The notes under the pieces are model-generated. The model had not been told where the DNA came from. It saw only the letters and a list, made by a program, of their open reading frames with translations, and did no database searches. DNA of 64,000 nucleotides from Xenopus tropicalis (taxonomy: Eukaryota > Chordata > Amphibia > Anura > Pipidae). Location: assembly GCF_000004195.4 (NCBI RefSeq), contig NC_030677.2:201860713-201924712 (forward strand), read 5' to 3'. Below are positions 22,382-33,360 of the stretch, in pieces (position 1 is the stretch's first letter; each line of letters begins with the position of its first letter). The translations under genes and the position numbers were made by a program.

Positions 22382-22687
22382 CAGTGATCCCCAACCAGTG
22401 GCTCACGGACAACATGTTACTCCCCAACCCCTTGGGTGTTGCTCTCAGTGCCCCCAAACCAGGGAGTTATTTTTGAATTCCTGACTTGGGGGCAAGTTTT
22501 GGTTGAATAAAAACAAGATTTACTCCCAAATAAAGCCCCTGTAAGCTGATAGTGTGCATAGAGGCACCTAATAGCCAATCTTAGCCCTTATTTGGCTCCT
22601 CCATGAACGTTTATGGTGCTTGTGTTGCTCCCCAAGTCTTTTTACATTTGACTGTGGCTCACGAGTAAGAAAGGTTGGGGATCCCTG
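22382..22687. mobile_element. hAT-type MITE, complete ends
   Basis: Ends are CAGTGATCCCCAACC and GGTTGGGGATCCCTG. Internal marks CTTGGGTGTTGCTCTCAGTG and CCTGTAAGCTGATAGTGTGC recur in the truncated copy at 46795-46985. The flanking 8-bp blocks (GCCTAACC left, TGCTGGGT right) do not match, so no TSD is visible. Confidence 0.8.
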
Positions 22688-22768
22688 TGCTGGGTTTACT
22701 TGGATGGGTTGAACTTGATGGACTCTGATCTTTTTTCAACCCTATGTAACTATGTAACTATGTAACCT
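22688..22768 (+). mobile_element. Retroposon 3' tail with TATGTAAC repeats
   Basis: GGGTTGAACTTGATGGACTC, CTTTTTTCAACCC and then about three copies of the 8-mer TATGTAAC. A short terminal octamer repeat is typical of some non-LTR (CR1-like) 3' ends; family not assigned. Confidence 0.6.
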
Positions 22769-23385
22769 GTTTTAGTGCTGCTTCTTACATTCATGTCTCT
22801 TGGCTTGGAGGGCGCCATTATCAGGAAAGTGGTATAATGCTTGCCTTACTGTACAGTATCTCCCACACCAGAGGTACCTCTGTCTGCTGTACCAAGGGTG
22901 CCTTTGTCCCTTGTAAAAGCTGGAATGCCAAGCAGCATGATGAATAACTGGTGCAGCCGCACTGATGGTACCGGTTGGCTGCTCTCAGCAGAGCATATGG
23001 CCGAATGCAGTGCCAGCCCCACGGGTTGTGCTGGAAGAGCGCTCTGTACATAGCGGCTGCGGCACACAATGTACGCTGGGCTTGTGCATGAGCTGGCGGG
23101 ACTATAGTAAATAACATTTCTGAGCAGGATGTAATCTGGGGCTTTCAGCATCAGCAGCAGATTGCATCTAAATGTATTTTATTGTTCTGCCTGTTTTCCC
23201 TTTGTATCTGCGAGATTATTAGCGAGTGAGTCTGGCACGGAGCACCTGGCACAGCGGCACTTGTCTCATAGCCACGGGGACGTCGGCAATGTTCAGCAAA
23301 CTCTTCCCCATACTGAATCAGGGTGTTTCTTTTCCTTCCTTGTCAAAAATGTGCTTTAATAAAAAAAAAAAATTGGGAGCAGGTT
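22769..23385. other. No gene recognised
   Basis: Overlapping frames of 65-101 codons on both strands at 22821-23151 reflect low stop density, not coding evidence. A 12-base A run sits near 23360. Confidence 0.45.
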
Positions 23386-23965
23386 TTAAGGAGAACTCTA
23401 GCTTCCAAACCAACATTTATTAAAGAGCCCCACACAACCCAGAAACTCCCAATATACCTATCACTGTAATCTGTTCCTTCAATAAGTAGGAATAAATAAC
23501 ATTTTTATATGCTGAAATCCAGCTGCAAAACTGTTCTTCTCTTTCTGCATCATTTAAAATCCTGGCAGGGGAGGAGGGACTAAAACACTGATGTTACAAA
23601 TTGTAACAACTTCTCCACAGCTTACAGACAGCATGCAGGAACTACATAACCCACAATGCATTGCACTGGGATGTTCCTTTCCTTATTGACATCACGTGTG
23701 CAGCAGGGGATTGTGGGATTGGGAGGATGCAGGCTGAAGGCAGGCTGGGGACAGGCGACTACTGTTACATTTTATTTGAGTCACAAAGTAGCCAGCCAGA
23801 TCAGCAGGGGAACAGGGGGCGGGGCTTAGGGAACTGGTCCAAACCATATTATTACATGATCATAAAAAGGCTGCATATTTTTTGATTGATGTATGCTGCT
23901 ATAAGTTGCTTGAAATTATGTTTACTTTTCAAAAAGTATTGTGATTGAATGGCGTTCCCCTTTAA
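23386..23965 (+). mobile_element. Family C MITE, full length
   Basis: Left end TTAAGGAGAACTC, right end GCGTTCCCCTTTAA. It aligns with 4292-4796 almost throughout (CTTCAATAAGTAGGAATAAA, TGCAGGAACTACATAACCC). A 5-6-bp difference around GTTACAAATTGTAACAACTT is a short palindromic insertion. Confidence 0.87.
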
Positions 23966-24356
23966 TTCTAACCTTATATATCTGCCAGAATAGCCAGTAT
24001 AGCAGCTTCGGGGAATATTACTAAACACAGAAAATAAGGCTGAATAAAGTGAATACAAAGCCTAATTACAAAGACCGGTGCGCTTTCCCTTTAAGACAGA
24101 CAGTGAGTGTATCGATGCCTTCCGAAACTTGCTAGATCTCTGCAGGGCTCGGGAATTTCAATTTGAAGTTTTGAGCAAACTGACAGTTAGTTTATCCCGC
24201 TGACGGTTCCATCCTCTGAATTCTGCTCCCTGACGGGCTCCTGCCTGACGCTCCCCTGCCCACGTCTCTTCCTTCCCAAATGAGCCGCTTATGGCGGATA
24301 TTGATGCCGGACCGGAGGGAATGGGGGGGGGGGTGGTCTGGGTAACTGGGATTCTG

Positions 24357-24790
24357 TAGTTTGATGTACAGAGTAATATTCTGAGGCAATTTGCAATTGG
24401 TTTTCACTTTTTATTATTTTTAGTTTTTTAATTATTTCACCAATTGTTCAGCAACTCCCCAGTTTGGAGTTATAACAGCTATCTGGTTGCTAGGATCCAA
24501 ATTACCTTAGCAACCAGGGATTTGGTTCGAATGAGATCCTGATATATGAATAGGAGAGGGACTGAATAGAAAAAAAGTTATAAAAAGTAACAATAACAAT
24601 AAAACTGTAGCCTCACAGAGCAATAGGTTTTTTTTAGCTGTCGGGGTCAGTGACCCCCATTTGGAAGCTGCAAAGAGTTTGAAGAAGGGAAACAATTCAA
24701 ACTTTTTGAAATAAATAATGAAGACCAAATGAAAAGTTGCTTAGAATTGGCCATTCTATAACATACTAAACGTTAAATCAAAGGTGAACC
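24357..24790 (+). mobile_element. Family A MITE
   Basis: CAATTTGCAATTGGTTTTCA, GTTGCTAGGATCCAAATTAC, AGCCTCACAGAGCAATAGG and GGTCAGTGACCCCCATTTGG in order, ending at CAAAGGTGAACCC. The left TTAA end is degraded. Upstream 23966-24356 has no recognised feature apart from a G run near 24324. Confidence 0.83.
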
Positions 24791-24867
24791 CAAGAGACAA
24801 ATGTATATATATATATATTTTACATTTGCTTTAAAAGAAGCACTTCACCTTTAAACTAACTTTTAGG

Positions 24868-24921
24868 AGCAGATTTATCAAAATGTGAGTTTCCAGCTCA
24901 ATACATAAACTCACCCATCTT
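24868..24921. mobile_element. Fragment of palindromic MITE (GCAGATTTATCAAAATGTGAG)
   Basis: One arm of the element seen at 47500-47690 and 31330-31530; truncated where family I begins. Confidence 0.5.
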
Positions 24922-25120
24922 CTATTCATTCAGACACGCAGAGCTACTAGTTGCAGCTACTTGTCGTGGCTACTGAAACAGACAATGCTGATCATTTACT
25001 GATAATTATGTCTATGTGTGTTTTAGCAGAGGCAATTCTCAGTATTGTCTATGGCAGGGGATTTTCTGGAGTTTAGTAGCTGCAACTAGTTGCTCGGTGT
25101 GTCTTCACTCTTAAAGTTAG
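24922..25120. mobile_element. Family I MITE, near complete
   Basis: Left arm GCAGAGCTACTAGTTGCAGC, right arm GTAGCTGCAACTAGTTGCTC, with GCTGATCATTTACTGATAAT and GCAATTCTCAGTATTGTC between. Arms are inverted repeats; ends resemble ACACACAGAGC. Confidence 0.75.
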
Positions 25121-25729
25121 CTTGAAGGTGAACCGCTCCTTTAAATAATATCTTGCTGGCTTCCGTCCCTGAATGCTGCGCACCACTGGCCTGTGCTCAG
25201 AAGCAGCAATAAAAATATTATGGGATGTCCTGATAATGATTTATTTTACTTACATTCATGTAGATCAACTCACGGGCCCATGATATAAATTGCTTTTTAG
25301 CTGAATAAATGGAATGCTATGATAAGAAGGCTATAATAATAACTAAACAGCTCACAGCAATGTTCCACCTGGAGTAAAGCTCCACTTACTCGCTCCAGTC
25401 CCACACTGCTCCATCCCATAGGCATATAATGAGTTAATTCCTGTACAGCAGCTTAAAAACGGGGGGGATTCTGGGAGTAAATAGTGACTATAAACATTAG
25501 CCATTGGGATAGGGGCACGTGCCGTACTGCAGCACAATACATCTGGCAGAAAGGTACTTGGCAATACCACAGACACCGAGAGTATTAATGCCCATCTGTT
25601 GGGCATGACGCAAGGCCTAGGAAATTAATAATTAGCCATGTATTAGCATTAATAAAATCAAGCCGCCGAGCTGCTCAGCTTTCCATAAACCTACCACAAA
25701 CAGTCGCTGACTTTGTTTTAAAAAGGTCA
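25121..25729. other. Repeat-poor block, no gene recognised
   Basis: No recognised repeat. AT-rich stretch near 25618-25665 (GAAATTAATAATTAGCCATG, TTAGCATTAATAAAATC) has several TAAT cores that homeodomain proteins could bind, but this is weak evidence. Confidence 0.4.
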
Positions 25730-26007
25730 TTAAAAGGAGAAAAGACACCCCAAAAAACCCCAATAATCCATAGTTATTTCTATATAAGTTATTTGTTAAT
25801 GTAATTACTACTGAAATCAGTATTTGGCTAGCTGTTTATATTCACTGCGCTGCTGGTTCTGACTCCTGAAGAGCCAGCTGAAAAGCAGACCTAGAGGATG
25901 GCGACTGCTGCTACCCTGTTTCATGAGTCAGAACTAGACGCAGAGTGCAAAATGGACTTTTCAAACACTGCTTTTAGCCACATGTACAAGTAATGTAAAA
26001 TGGTGGT
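25730..26007 (+). mobile_element. Probable T2-type MITE, left end only
   Basis: Starts TTAAAAGGAGAAAAGACACC; the interior GCTGCTGGTTCTGACTCCTG resembles part of 15101-15434. The right end is not identified. Confidence 0.5.
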
Positions 26008-26595
26008 GGTTCACCTTGAAATTAACTTTTATTATGATGCAGACAGCAATATTTGCAATTGGTCTTCATTTTTATTTTTTTTGTGGTTTTTCAGTTATTT
26101 AGCTTTTTGTTAGGCAGCTCTCAGCAGCTATCTGGTTGCTAAATGAGAAACTGGTTGAATGAGAAGCTGATATATAAAAGTACAAAGATCTGAACAGAAA
26201 CAGTCCGGGCCCCCCCTGTTGCCCCGCAACCTCCGCAACCTCAGGGTCTGCTGTATAGATAAGTACGCCACTTGCACCTTCTTCTTCTGTCCCTTTCCAG
26301 CCTTCAAATGGGGGCCACTCACCCCAACGGGCAAAAAACGACTGCTCTGTGAGGATACAATTTTATTACTTTTACTTTTAATAACTTATTTTCCTCTTCA
26401 ATAAACATATCAGTCTCTCATTCAAACCACTCCCTGGTTACTAAGGTCATTTAAACCCTAGCAACCATATATCTGCTGAAATTCCAAACTGGAGAGTTGC
26501 TGAACAAAAAGTGAAACAATTTAAAAAAAAAAAAACCCAACTGCATAGTCTCAGAATATTCTCTACATCATGCTAAAAATACATTTTAAACTGAC
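26008..26595. mobile_element. Two family A halves in opposite orientations
   Basis: 26008-26170 is the left half in plus orientation (GGTTCACCTTGAAATTAAC, TATCTGGTTGCTAAATGAG). 26265-26590 is a copy in minus orientation (CCAGCCTTCAAATGGGGGCC, CTCCCTGGTTACTAAGG). Between them about 70 bp of GC-rich sequence (CCCCGCAACCTCCGC) is foreign to the family. Confidence 0.72.
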
Positions 26596-27135
26596 GCTCA
26601 CCAAAGGGCTGCGGATGTAAATCACTGCTTGTACTTTATAATGAAACAGAGCGGCCATTGTTGTCATTACGGCCAATGCAGTGTGATGCCTTCTGATTCA
26701 AATGGGTGACGGGACGAGAGATAAATCACTGCCTTTATTTACTAAGCACAGCTTCCCGGAGCCTGGTGATTTACAGAGGAGCGTGGGGGGCACATGGGGG
26801 AAAGCGTAACAGCTCGGGGGGGACACAAAGCACAGATTTCGGGGGAATCGCATGAATACGCTGAGTGTGATTATAGAGCAATGACCCCACAGGCGGGGCG
26901 AGCCGTAACGTCCGCGCTGATTATACGGCGACACCATCTGCTACAGATCTGCCCGTCTGATTAAGGATACAGAATAGAAGATATAATGAAGCAATGTAGC
27001 ACACACAGGGATAAACCCTCATTACACACAAACAGAAGGAACGAGCGTTTACGGAAACATTATACCGACCAATCAGCTCTTTCTATGGAGATACTTTGCT
27101 ACTACTGATCTCTGAACCATGGTACTTGCCCTTAT
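26596..27135. other. Repeat-poor block, no gene recognised
   Basis: About 540 bases with no recognised repeat and balanced composition. Frames are short. A candidate for comparative (CNE) analysis only. Confidence 0.4.
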
Positions 27136-27251
27136 GGTGGCCGTACACAGGGCAATAAATGCCGCTGACATTGGCTCGTCTATGGGGCTCTCTGACAGGC
27201 CTACCCGACGGTTATCTTGCTGAGAATTGGCCAGATGTCAATCAGGCAGGT
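27136..27251 (+). mobile_element. Family G MITE, left half, cut by family A
   Basis: GGTGGCCGTACACAGGGCAA, GCCTACCCGACGGTTATC and TCAATCAGGCAGG follow family G order up to TTAAAAGGG, where the family A element begins. The right half was not found after it. Confidence 0.7.
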
Positions 27252-27790
27252 TTAAAAGGGTTGTTCACCTTTAAAGGATCAGACTGGGGGGGTGCAGGGG
27301 CCCCGTACCTCCCAAGGTACCTCCGCCAGACACATCCCCTGCAGGGGCCCCCGCCCTAACCCCCACCCAACGTCCTCCCCTGAATGCGCGTATGTGAAAC
27401 GCATCAGGGGAGGTCTGGGCCGCTGGGGCCTAACGGGTATTTTCCCGATGTTCCGGCGGCCCGGCGACAGAGATTTCATATTCAGAGACAGTTTGCAATT
27501 GGTTTTCAATTTTTGTGGCTTATAATCGTTTAAGATTGGAATTTCAGTGACTATCTGGTTGCTAGGGTCTTGTTTACCTTAGCAACCATGCAGTGGTTTG
27601 AATGAGGTAATAAATAGTAACAATAAATTGCAGTCTCACAGAGCAATAGTTTTTTTTTTAGCTTCGGTGACCCCCCATTTGAAAGCCGGAAAGAAACAGA
27701 AGAGAAAGACAGATAATTCAAAACCTATAAAATATAAATAGCAAAGACTAATTGCAAAGTTGCTAGAAATAGGACATTCTATAATATACT
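27252..27790 (+). mobile_element. Family A MITE with a GC-rich insertion
   Basis: Left end TTAAAAGGGTTGTTCACC. After about 27 bp, a GC-rich segment (about 27279-27465, GGGGGGGTGCAGGGGCCCC to TTCCGGCGGCCCGGC) interrupts it; then the family resumes (GACAGTTTGCAATTGGTTTT, GCTAGGGTCTTGTTTACC, GGTGACCCCCCATTTG). The inserted segment resembles another Xenopus repeat I know but cannot name. Confidence 0.78.
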
Positions 27791-29310
27791 AAACCAACAA
27801 CAACCCCTCTTCCTATCTGAATAGTCACAGGAAATACATTCATTTCCTTCCTATTATTTGCAATCCTTTGTAATTTGGATTCCTATGCATTTCTACCATC
27901 ATGTGGTCTGGAAACGTTCAACAGTGATGTAACTACAGAGCAAGGAGACCCCTGGCGCAGAGGGAGGGGCTAACCAGTAACTTTTTGCACTGCAGCTGAC
28001 CCATGATTTTTTTTTTTTGTGTCATGGGTAACCAACCATTTTGGCCGGGGGGGGCATAAAAAAAACATTTTATAAGGGCGGCCATGCTGTATTTGGCCCC
28101 TTGCATGCTTTCTGTCCAACTCAGCCTATCTGAATGGCCCAAGTGTGCCCACGTCATAGTTGGTTCCCAGTTCAGTAAGTTCAATGTGCAACGGTGCAGA
28201 AGGCCTAAACATGCTCTTTACGAGCACAAAGCATTTACCCTATAAAGGGAATAAGTGTTCTCAGAATGACATATTTGGAAAGGTACGTTCCCTTTTAATA
28301 GGCTGAGAAGAATGAGGCCCTCTGTTTAAACAGACAGTTGCTACGCAGCAGAACTTTCCTGCCGCTCTCTCAGGGCCTCGGCTCCCAGCACTTATCAGTA
28401 CAACAGATTCCATTTAATAGGTCCTTAAGTGAAGGTTTATGAACCACGGAACGGCACATTACTAAGGGATACCATCATCTCGTCCCATTTTCAGTTTTTT
28501 AAAAACTCCTATTGTATAGGGTACAACAGTAATGCGTTTTGTAAATGAGGTGCTGTGCTCTTGCCCCAACCTTCAGTCCCTAAGGCCGGTCTTATTGGTC
28601 TCCTATGGGCCAATTGCGGAGTGATCTTTGTCTGACACACTGCATAGCAAACCTAGAACGCTGCGGCTTTTTCCCCAATTAAAGGGATACACTGGTCAGG
28701 TTTATAATGAACAGGTTGCAGACAAATAAAGGTTTCATCTGTTTAATCTAAAGATAACCAAAACCAGATCAGGCCATTACCTGGTGATATATAATAAAAA
28801 TATGTTCTACCGAGATGCATCCCAGTCCCCAAAGCCATACAAGGTGTATATTCCGAAATCTCCCTGATTATAGGGTTGATATTGTCAATTTAGGATAATA
28901 TAAAAACGCTGGAATGCTACTCAGATTAGATGCAGACAACAGTGAATAAAATACCCATGCTGCAGGGCTGCTGGTACGTTAGTAGTTAGATGTAGGAGCC
29001 AAAGAAAGGGCAAACACTACCTATGCCCAGAATGCGGTGCTTCACTAGGGGTACTGAGAGCGACTAGAGACACCACCACAGAGAACTTATTATCTTTTGC
29101 ATATAGACAGAGCTCTCTCAATACTCAATATCCATTAGAGCAGATATCTCTCAATCCCAGGCATGCTGCTGTAGTAAATCCATGTTTCAGGGTCCCCGGC
29201 GCTTTAATTCTTCTACAAAACCATATCTTCAGAAAAGTGTACTATTGTTAAATATTCTTTATCTTTAATGCAGTGTTGCTTGGCAATGTGCTACTGTCTG
29301 ATTAATGTGG
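27791..29310. other. Repeat-poor block, no gene recognised
   Basis: Includes an 11-base T run near 28008 and a G/A-run region near 28047-28070. No recognised repeat, no long frame. The largest stretch without a recognisable MITE in the middle of the window. Confidence 0.45.
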
Positions 29311-29475
29311 CATCTTAGGACAAAGACACACTGAGCTACTTAGTGGCCGCTACTTGTCACTGCTACTAAACGCCAGAAAATCCCCTGCCATAGACAATAC
29401 TAAGAATTGCCTCTGCTAAAACACAAGTAGAGACAATTATCAGTAAATGATCAGCGTTGTCTGTTTGTAGGGGTT
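29311..29475. mobile_element. Family I MITE, partial
   Basis: ACACACTGAGCTACTTAGTG, CGCCAGAAAATCCCCTGCCA, GACAATTATCAGTAAATG and TTGTCTGTTTGTAG in order; the right arm is missing. Confidence 0.7.
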
Positions 29476-30267
29476 AATAGTGTTAGCTAAACATGCTTCT
29501 CAAACTGGATAAATAGGGATTCATTTTCTACCTAAACAGGCCCTGAGCCAACTCATTATTCAACAGCCACAGCATTTGTAAATATTTTGTAATTATACAC
29601 AACATATTTCCATTTCTATTGTGTTCTCTTGCTGTTTGTGTTTCAGTAAAACCTTTGATCCTATAACAAACAAGCTGGGAAAAACGTGCAGCACGTGTTC
29701 TATTCCTCCCATAAACACAATTCATAATATTGAATACACTGAACAACTCGTGCCATGGAACCAGTGAGATGCTGGCCGAAGCTGGTACTCTATATACACA
29801 CTGGGCCCTCTCTGCCTGGCTATGAAACCATTCTGCCAGAATGACCCTTATGGGCCACCATTGGCTCAAGGTGTCAAGAAGAAGGAATTCTGCCGTGTTG
29901 AGGGATATGAGAACCCCAAAGCTGTTCCTGCTATGGAGAGTACAATTTCAGTTCATTGAGTGGCTGACCATACACCCAATCAGATGATGCTCCTTGGTGG
30001 ATTCTTGTTAATGTATTATAACACAATAGGAAAGCTATGGCAAGAAACTGCAAAGGTTGTGGCCAGCTAAGGGCAAGGCTAAAGGAGGGCAAAAGGAAAA
30101 TAAAACATTTTTAAAATTTGAATTATATTGTATAAAAAAAGGTCATTTAAAGGGACTTACTGATATGCAAGAGAGCTGCAATACTACTACTCTTTACAGG
30201 AACAATGAAATAGCCTCAGACACCACTTAAATTCTCCTCTAGTGACAAAATGAACAGAACACTTGTT
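29476..30267. other. No gene recognised
   Basis: A 113-codon minus-strand frame (29528-29869) is the longest non-repetitive frame in this area. It has no signal, domain or low-complexity feature I can recognise and no adjacent exon, so it is not called. Confidence 0.45.
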
Positions 30268-30426
30268 CATAATTCATAACTATTCAGAGAAATTAAAGCT
30301 ATAATCCATAACTATTCAGAGTAATTAACCCATAATCCACAATTATTCAAAGTAATTAATCCATAACTATTCAGAGTAATTAATCCATAACTATTCAGAG
30401 TAATTAATCCATAACTATTCATATTA
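30268..30426 (+). repeat. 24-bp minisatellite, about six units
   Basis: Unit CATAACTATTCAGAGTAATTAATC, best preserved in the last three copies (30361-30420); earlier copies are diverged and some carry an extra CATAATC block. Confidence 0.9.
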
Positions 30427-30489
30427 ATAGCCTTTGAAAGAAATCTATTGATCAAAATGCCTCAAAGTCTCAGCTATGATTTTGTCATA

Positions 30490-30876
30490 TAGCTATGGGA
30501 TCCATTATCTGGAAACCTGTTATCCAGAAAGTTCCAAACTAGGGGAAGGTCATCTCCCATGGACTCCATTTTAAGCAAATAATTATCATTTTTAAAATAG
30601 ATTTCCTATTTCTTTGTAATAATAAAACAGTAACTAAAGTGCATGAATCCACATTACTATTATTATTATTATTATTATTAACATTTATTTATAAAGTGCC
30701 AACATATTCCGCAGCGCTGTACAATAAGTTAGGGCTGAAATATTCCTATTGGGTTTGAGTTCATGTTTAAATGATTTGTAGTCGACTTAAGGTCTAGTGA
30801 TCCCATTTACAAAAAGATCCCTTATCTGGAAAACTCCAGATCCCGGGAATTCTGGATAATAGATCCTATACCTGTA
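30490..30876 (+). mobile_element. Family H MITE, full length, with retroposon inserted
   Basis: Left end TATGGGATCCATTATCTGGA, right end TCTGGATAATAGATCCTATA plus CCTGTA. The element has a single copy of the internal region, interrupted at about 30651-30727 by an (ATT)n-led retroposon tail. It shows the native structure of the elements that carry the 113-bp arrays. Confidence 0.85.
30651..30727 (-). mobile_element. Retroposon 3' tail inside family H
   Basis: (ATT)n followed by AACATTTATTTATAAAGTGC, CAACATATTCCGCAGCGCTG and TACAATAA. Read on the minus strand it is a retroposon end terminating in (AAT)n; the same GCAGCGCTG-type box occurs at 48055-48065. Confidence 0.75.
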
Positions 30877-31329
30877 AACTAAACCCAAATATATTTCAAC
30901 TTAATTAGGAAGCGAAGCCTAATAAAACCCATTAATGTGCCGTTATGTGTACAAATACAAATGCTAATATTGTGGAATATTGCCGTGTCCCCATTTTAAC
31001 CTCCTTCGCCTATTTGCTCAAATCTCTTGCTTGCTTTCTTTAATAGGATTATTTGCCCGAGGCTTGTGAAGGTCAATTATCCATTCCCATAAAATCTTAA
31101 AACACTCAATCTTACTTAATCCAGTTCTGGGTCAATGCATATCCACTGACAAAACAAGAAAAAAACAAGCTAGAATTCAACATAAAAAGGTTTTTGATGC
31201 AGGGACAATTGCACGTGGCAATAGGCTTGCCAGTGGGGTAAGAAGAAGGGTTTTTATTTACTAAATTGGCCAGTCCATATACTGTATATACTGGAAAGGG
31301 AACACTAAAATAATCCCAAATGCATAATA

Positions 31330-31530
31330 AGGGGCTGGTTTAACAAAATGTGAGATTAGGGCTCAATTCCCCCACTTTCTATTCAATTCTAAGGGGTTTT
31401 TAGAAGCAAATTTCTTAATGGGTGAGAGTTAGAGTTCACCATTTGACAAATACGCTTCTAAAAATCCCATAGGAAAGAAAAGAAAGTGGGAGAATTTTCT
31501 GTGGTGCGCTCTAATCTCACATTTTGAAAA
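31330..31530. mobile_element. Palindromic MITE (AAAATGTGAGATTAG family)
   Basis: Left arm GGTTTAACAAAATGTGAGAT, right arm CTAATCTCACATTTTGAAAA. Between them CACCATTTGACAAATACGCT and AAAAATCCCATAGGAAAG. A related copy is at 47500-47690. Confidence 0.7.
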
Positions 31531-31561
31531 ACGTTCAGCTGGGGAAAGAGAAAGCTCCGTT

Positions 31562-31690
31562 TATGGGTGAAGACACACAGAGCTACTAGTAGCAGCTACT
31601 TGTCATGGCTACAGAAATACACAATGCTGATCTTCCCTGATGATTGTCTCTACATGTGTCTTACCAGTATTTGTCTATGGCAGGGGATTG
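31562..31690 (+). mobile_element. Family I MITE, left part
   Basis: GGGTGAAGACACACAGAGCT, ACTAGTAGCAGCTACTTGTC and CTATGGCAGGGGATT. It stops at GATCCC, where the 113-bp array starts. Confidence 0.75.
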
Positions 31691-32335
31691 ATCCCCTGAG
31701 ATATAATTACCCCTTATTGGGGGCAGAACAGCCCTATTGGGTTTATTTAATGGTTAAATGATTCCCTTTTCTCTGTAATAATAAAACAGTACCTGTACTT
31801 GATCCCAACTAAGATATAATTACCCCTTATTGGAGCAGAACAGCCCTATTGGGTTTATTCATGGTTAAATGATTCCCTTTTCTCTGTATTAATAAAACAG
31901 TACCTGTACTTGATCCCAACTTAGATGTAATTACCCCTTATTGGGGGCAGAACAGCCCTATTGGGTTTATTTAATGGTTAAATGATTCCCTTTTCTCTGT
32001 AATAATAAAACAGTACCTGTACTTGATCCCAACTAAGATATAATTACCCCTTATTGGGGGCAGAACAGCCCTATTGGGTTTATTTAATGGTTAAATGATT
32101 CCCTTTTCTCTGTAATAATAAAACAGTACCTGTACTTGATCCCAACTAAGATATAATTACCCCTTATTGGGGGCAGAACAGCCCTATTGGGTTTATTTCA
32201 TGGTTAAATGATTCCCTTTTCTCTGTAATAATAAAACAGTACCTGTACTTGATCCCAACTAATATATAATAAATCCTTATTGGAGCCAAAACAATCCTAT
32301 TGGATTTAATTACTGTTAAAATAATTTTTAAAGTA
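31686..32335 (+). repeat. 113-bp array riding on family H, locus 1 (five to six units)
   Basis: GATCCC marks occur at about 31688, 31801, 31912, 32025, 32138 and 32251 (spacing 111-113). Unit: GATCCCAACTAAGATATAAT, TACCCCTTATTGGGGGCAGA, ACAGCCCTATTGGGTTTATT, TAATGGTTAAATGATTCCCT, TTTCTCTGTAATAATAAAAC, AGTACCTGTACTT. After the last unit normal family H sequence resumes (CTATTGGATTTAATTACTG) until the insertion at 32336. Confidence 0.95.
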
Positions 32336-33284
32336 CCGTATTTTCCGGTGTATAAAGGTCCCCATACACGGGCCGACTATAGCTGCCGATATGGGTCCCT
32401 TGGACCGATTCGGCAGCTAATCGGCCCGTGTATGGGGAGAGCAGAGCGGCCTGGCCGACCGATATCTGGCCTGAAATTGGCCAGATCTCGATCGGGCAGG
32501 TTAGAAAATCCGGTCGGATCGGGGACCGCATCGGCTCGTTTTTTTTTTACCTAAATGCTCCCCGATATCGCCCACCCGTAGGTGGGGATATCGGGGGAAG
32601 ATCCGCTCGCTTGGCGACATCGCCAAGCGAGCGGATCTGCTCGTGTATGGCCACCTTAAGACGACTGGGTGTATAAGACGACCCCCAACTTTGGCACAGA
32701 TATTTTGGTGTAAAAAAGTATTCTTAATTCTATGGGCATTTTAAAGGAAAACATAGGCAAATGCACAGGAAATGTTCTAAAACAGCAGTGAGCCTCCATC
32801 CTACTTTCCCAGCATTCTCTTTCATAGACAGACTTGCACATTAGAGTGCAATTTTACCATTCTTGTATCCCCAATGACATAGCATAGAAAGTGTCCTAGA
32901 GGATGTAAATGTTACACTGGCATTCATACCCCGCAAACATGAGTCTGACAGACCACCGCTGAAAAACAAGTCTCGAGAAAATGTGTTATCAATTGTGCAA
33001 GTGTTAGAGAAACTCACGTAGTTTTCACGCATCTGTATCTCACCACACGCTGCGTTTACCCGTTTGGCTGTGAGTGTGTCCGCAAAGGGTATAATTAATG
33101 CAGAGGTGCGTACGTGAGTGCGTACGCACGGGGCACAACCAATCAAATTCTCCGCTGGCCACCAATGACGGCGGCCCTGGCCGGACATATGAGGAAGCTG
33201 CAGTACCTGGCGTATAAGACGACCCCCGACTTTGGCACAGATATTTTGGGGTAAAAAAGTCGTCTTATACGCCGGAAAATACGG
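32336..33284. mobile_element. TA-flanked element with CCGTATTTTCCGG ends
   Basis: Left end CCGTATTTTCCGGTGTATA, right end GTATACGCC-type, read as TTATACGCCGGAAAATACGG, flanked by TA on both sides (32334-32335 and 33285-33286). Subterminal GACGACCCCCAACTTTGGCA at about 32678 repeats as GACGACCCCCGACTTTGGCA at 33220, in the same orientation. A TA target fits Tc1/mariner-type elements. Frames of 67-162 codons inside show no transposase I can recognise. A family G MITE is inserted near the left end. Confidence 0.72.
32355..32657 (+). mobile_element. Family G MITE nested in the CCGTATTTTCC element
   Basis: Left end AAGGTCCCCATACACGGGCC, right end CGTGTATGGCCACCTT. Inside: TTGGCCAGATCTCGATCGGG and the foldback GATCCGCTCGCTTGGCGACA / GCCAAGCGAGCGGATC near 32600-32636. 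Host sequence continues across it (GTGTATA then AGACGAC). Confidence 0.85.
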
Positions 33285-33286
33285 TA

Positions 33287-33360
33287 GACAAAGTAGGAGA
33301 TCCAAATTACGGAATACCCCAGGTCCCAAGCATTCTGGGTAACGGGTCCCATACCTGTAC
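33287..33360 (+). mobile_element. Right end of the interrupted family H element
   Basis: GGAGATCCAAATTACGGAAT, CCCAGGTCCCAAGCATTCTG and GTCCCATACCTGTA close the family H copy that started before 31700, proving the 949-bp element at 32336-33284 is an insertion. Confidence 0.82.

Noticed and set aside
29528..29869. 113-codon minus-strand ORF
   Set aside because: No domain or signal recognised; the length is within chance for 64 kb on six frames.
32841..33329. Transposase fragment (162-codon minus-strand frame) in the CCGTATTTTCC element
   Set aside because: No recognisable catalytic or DNA-binding pattern; the frame crosses the element border into family H.
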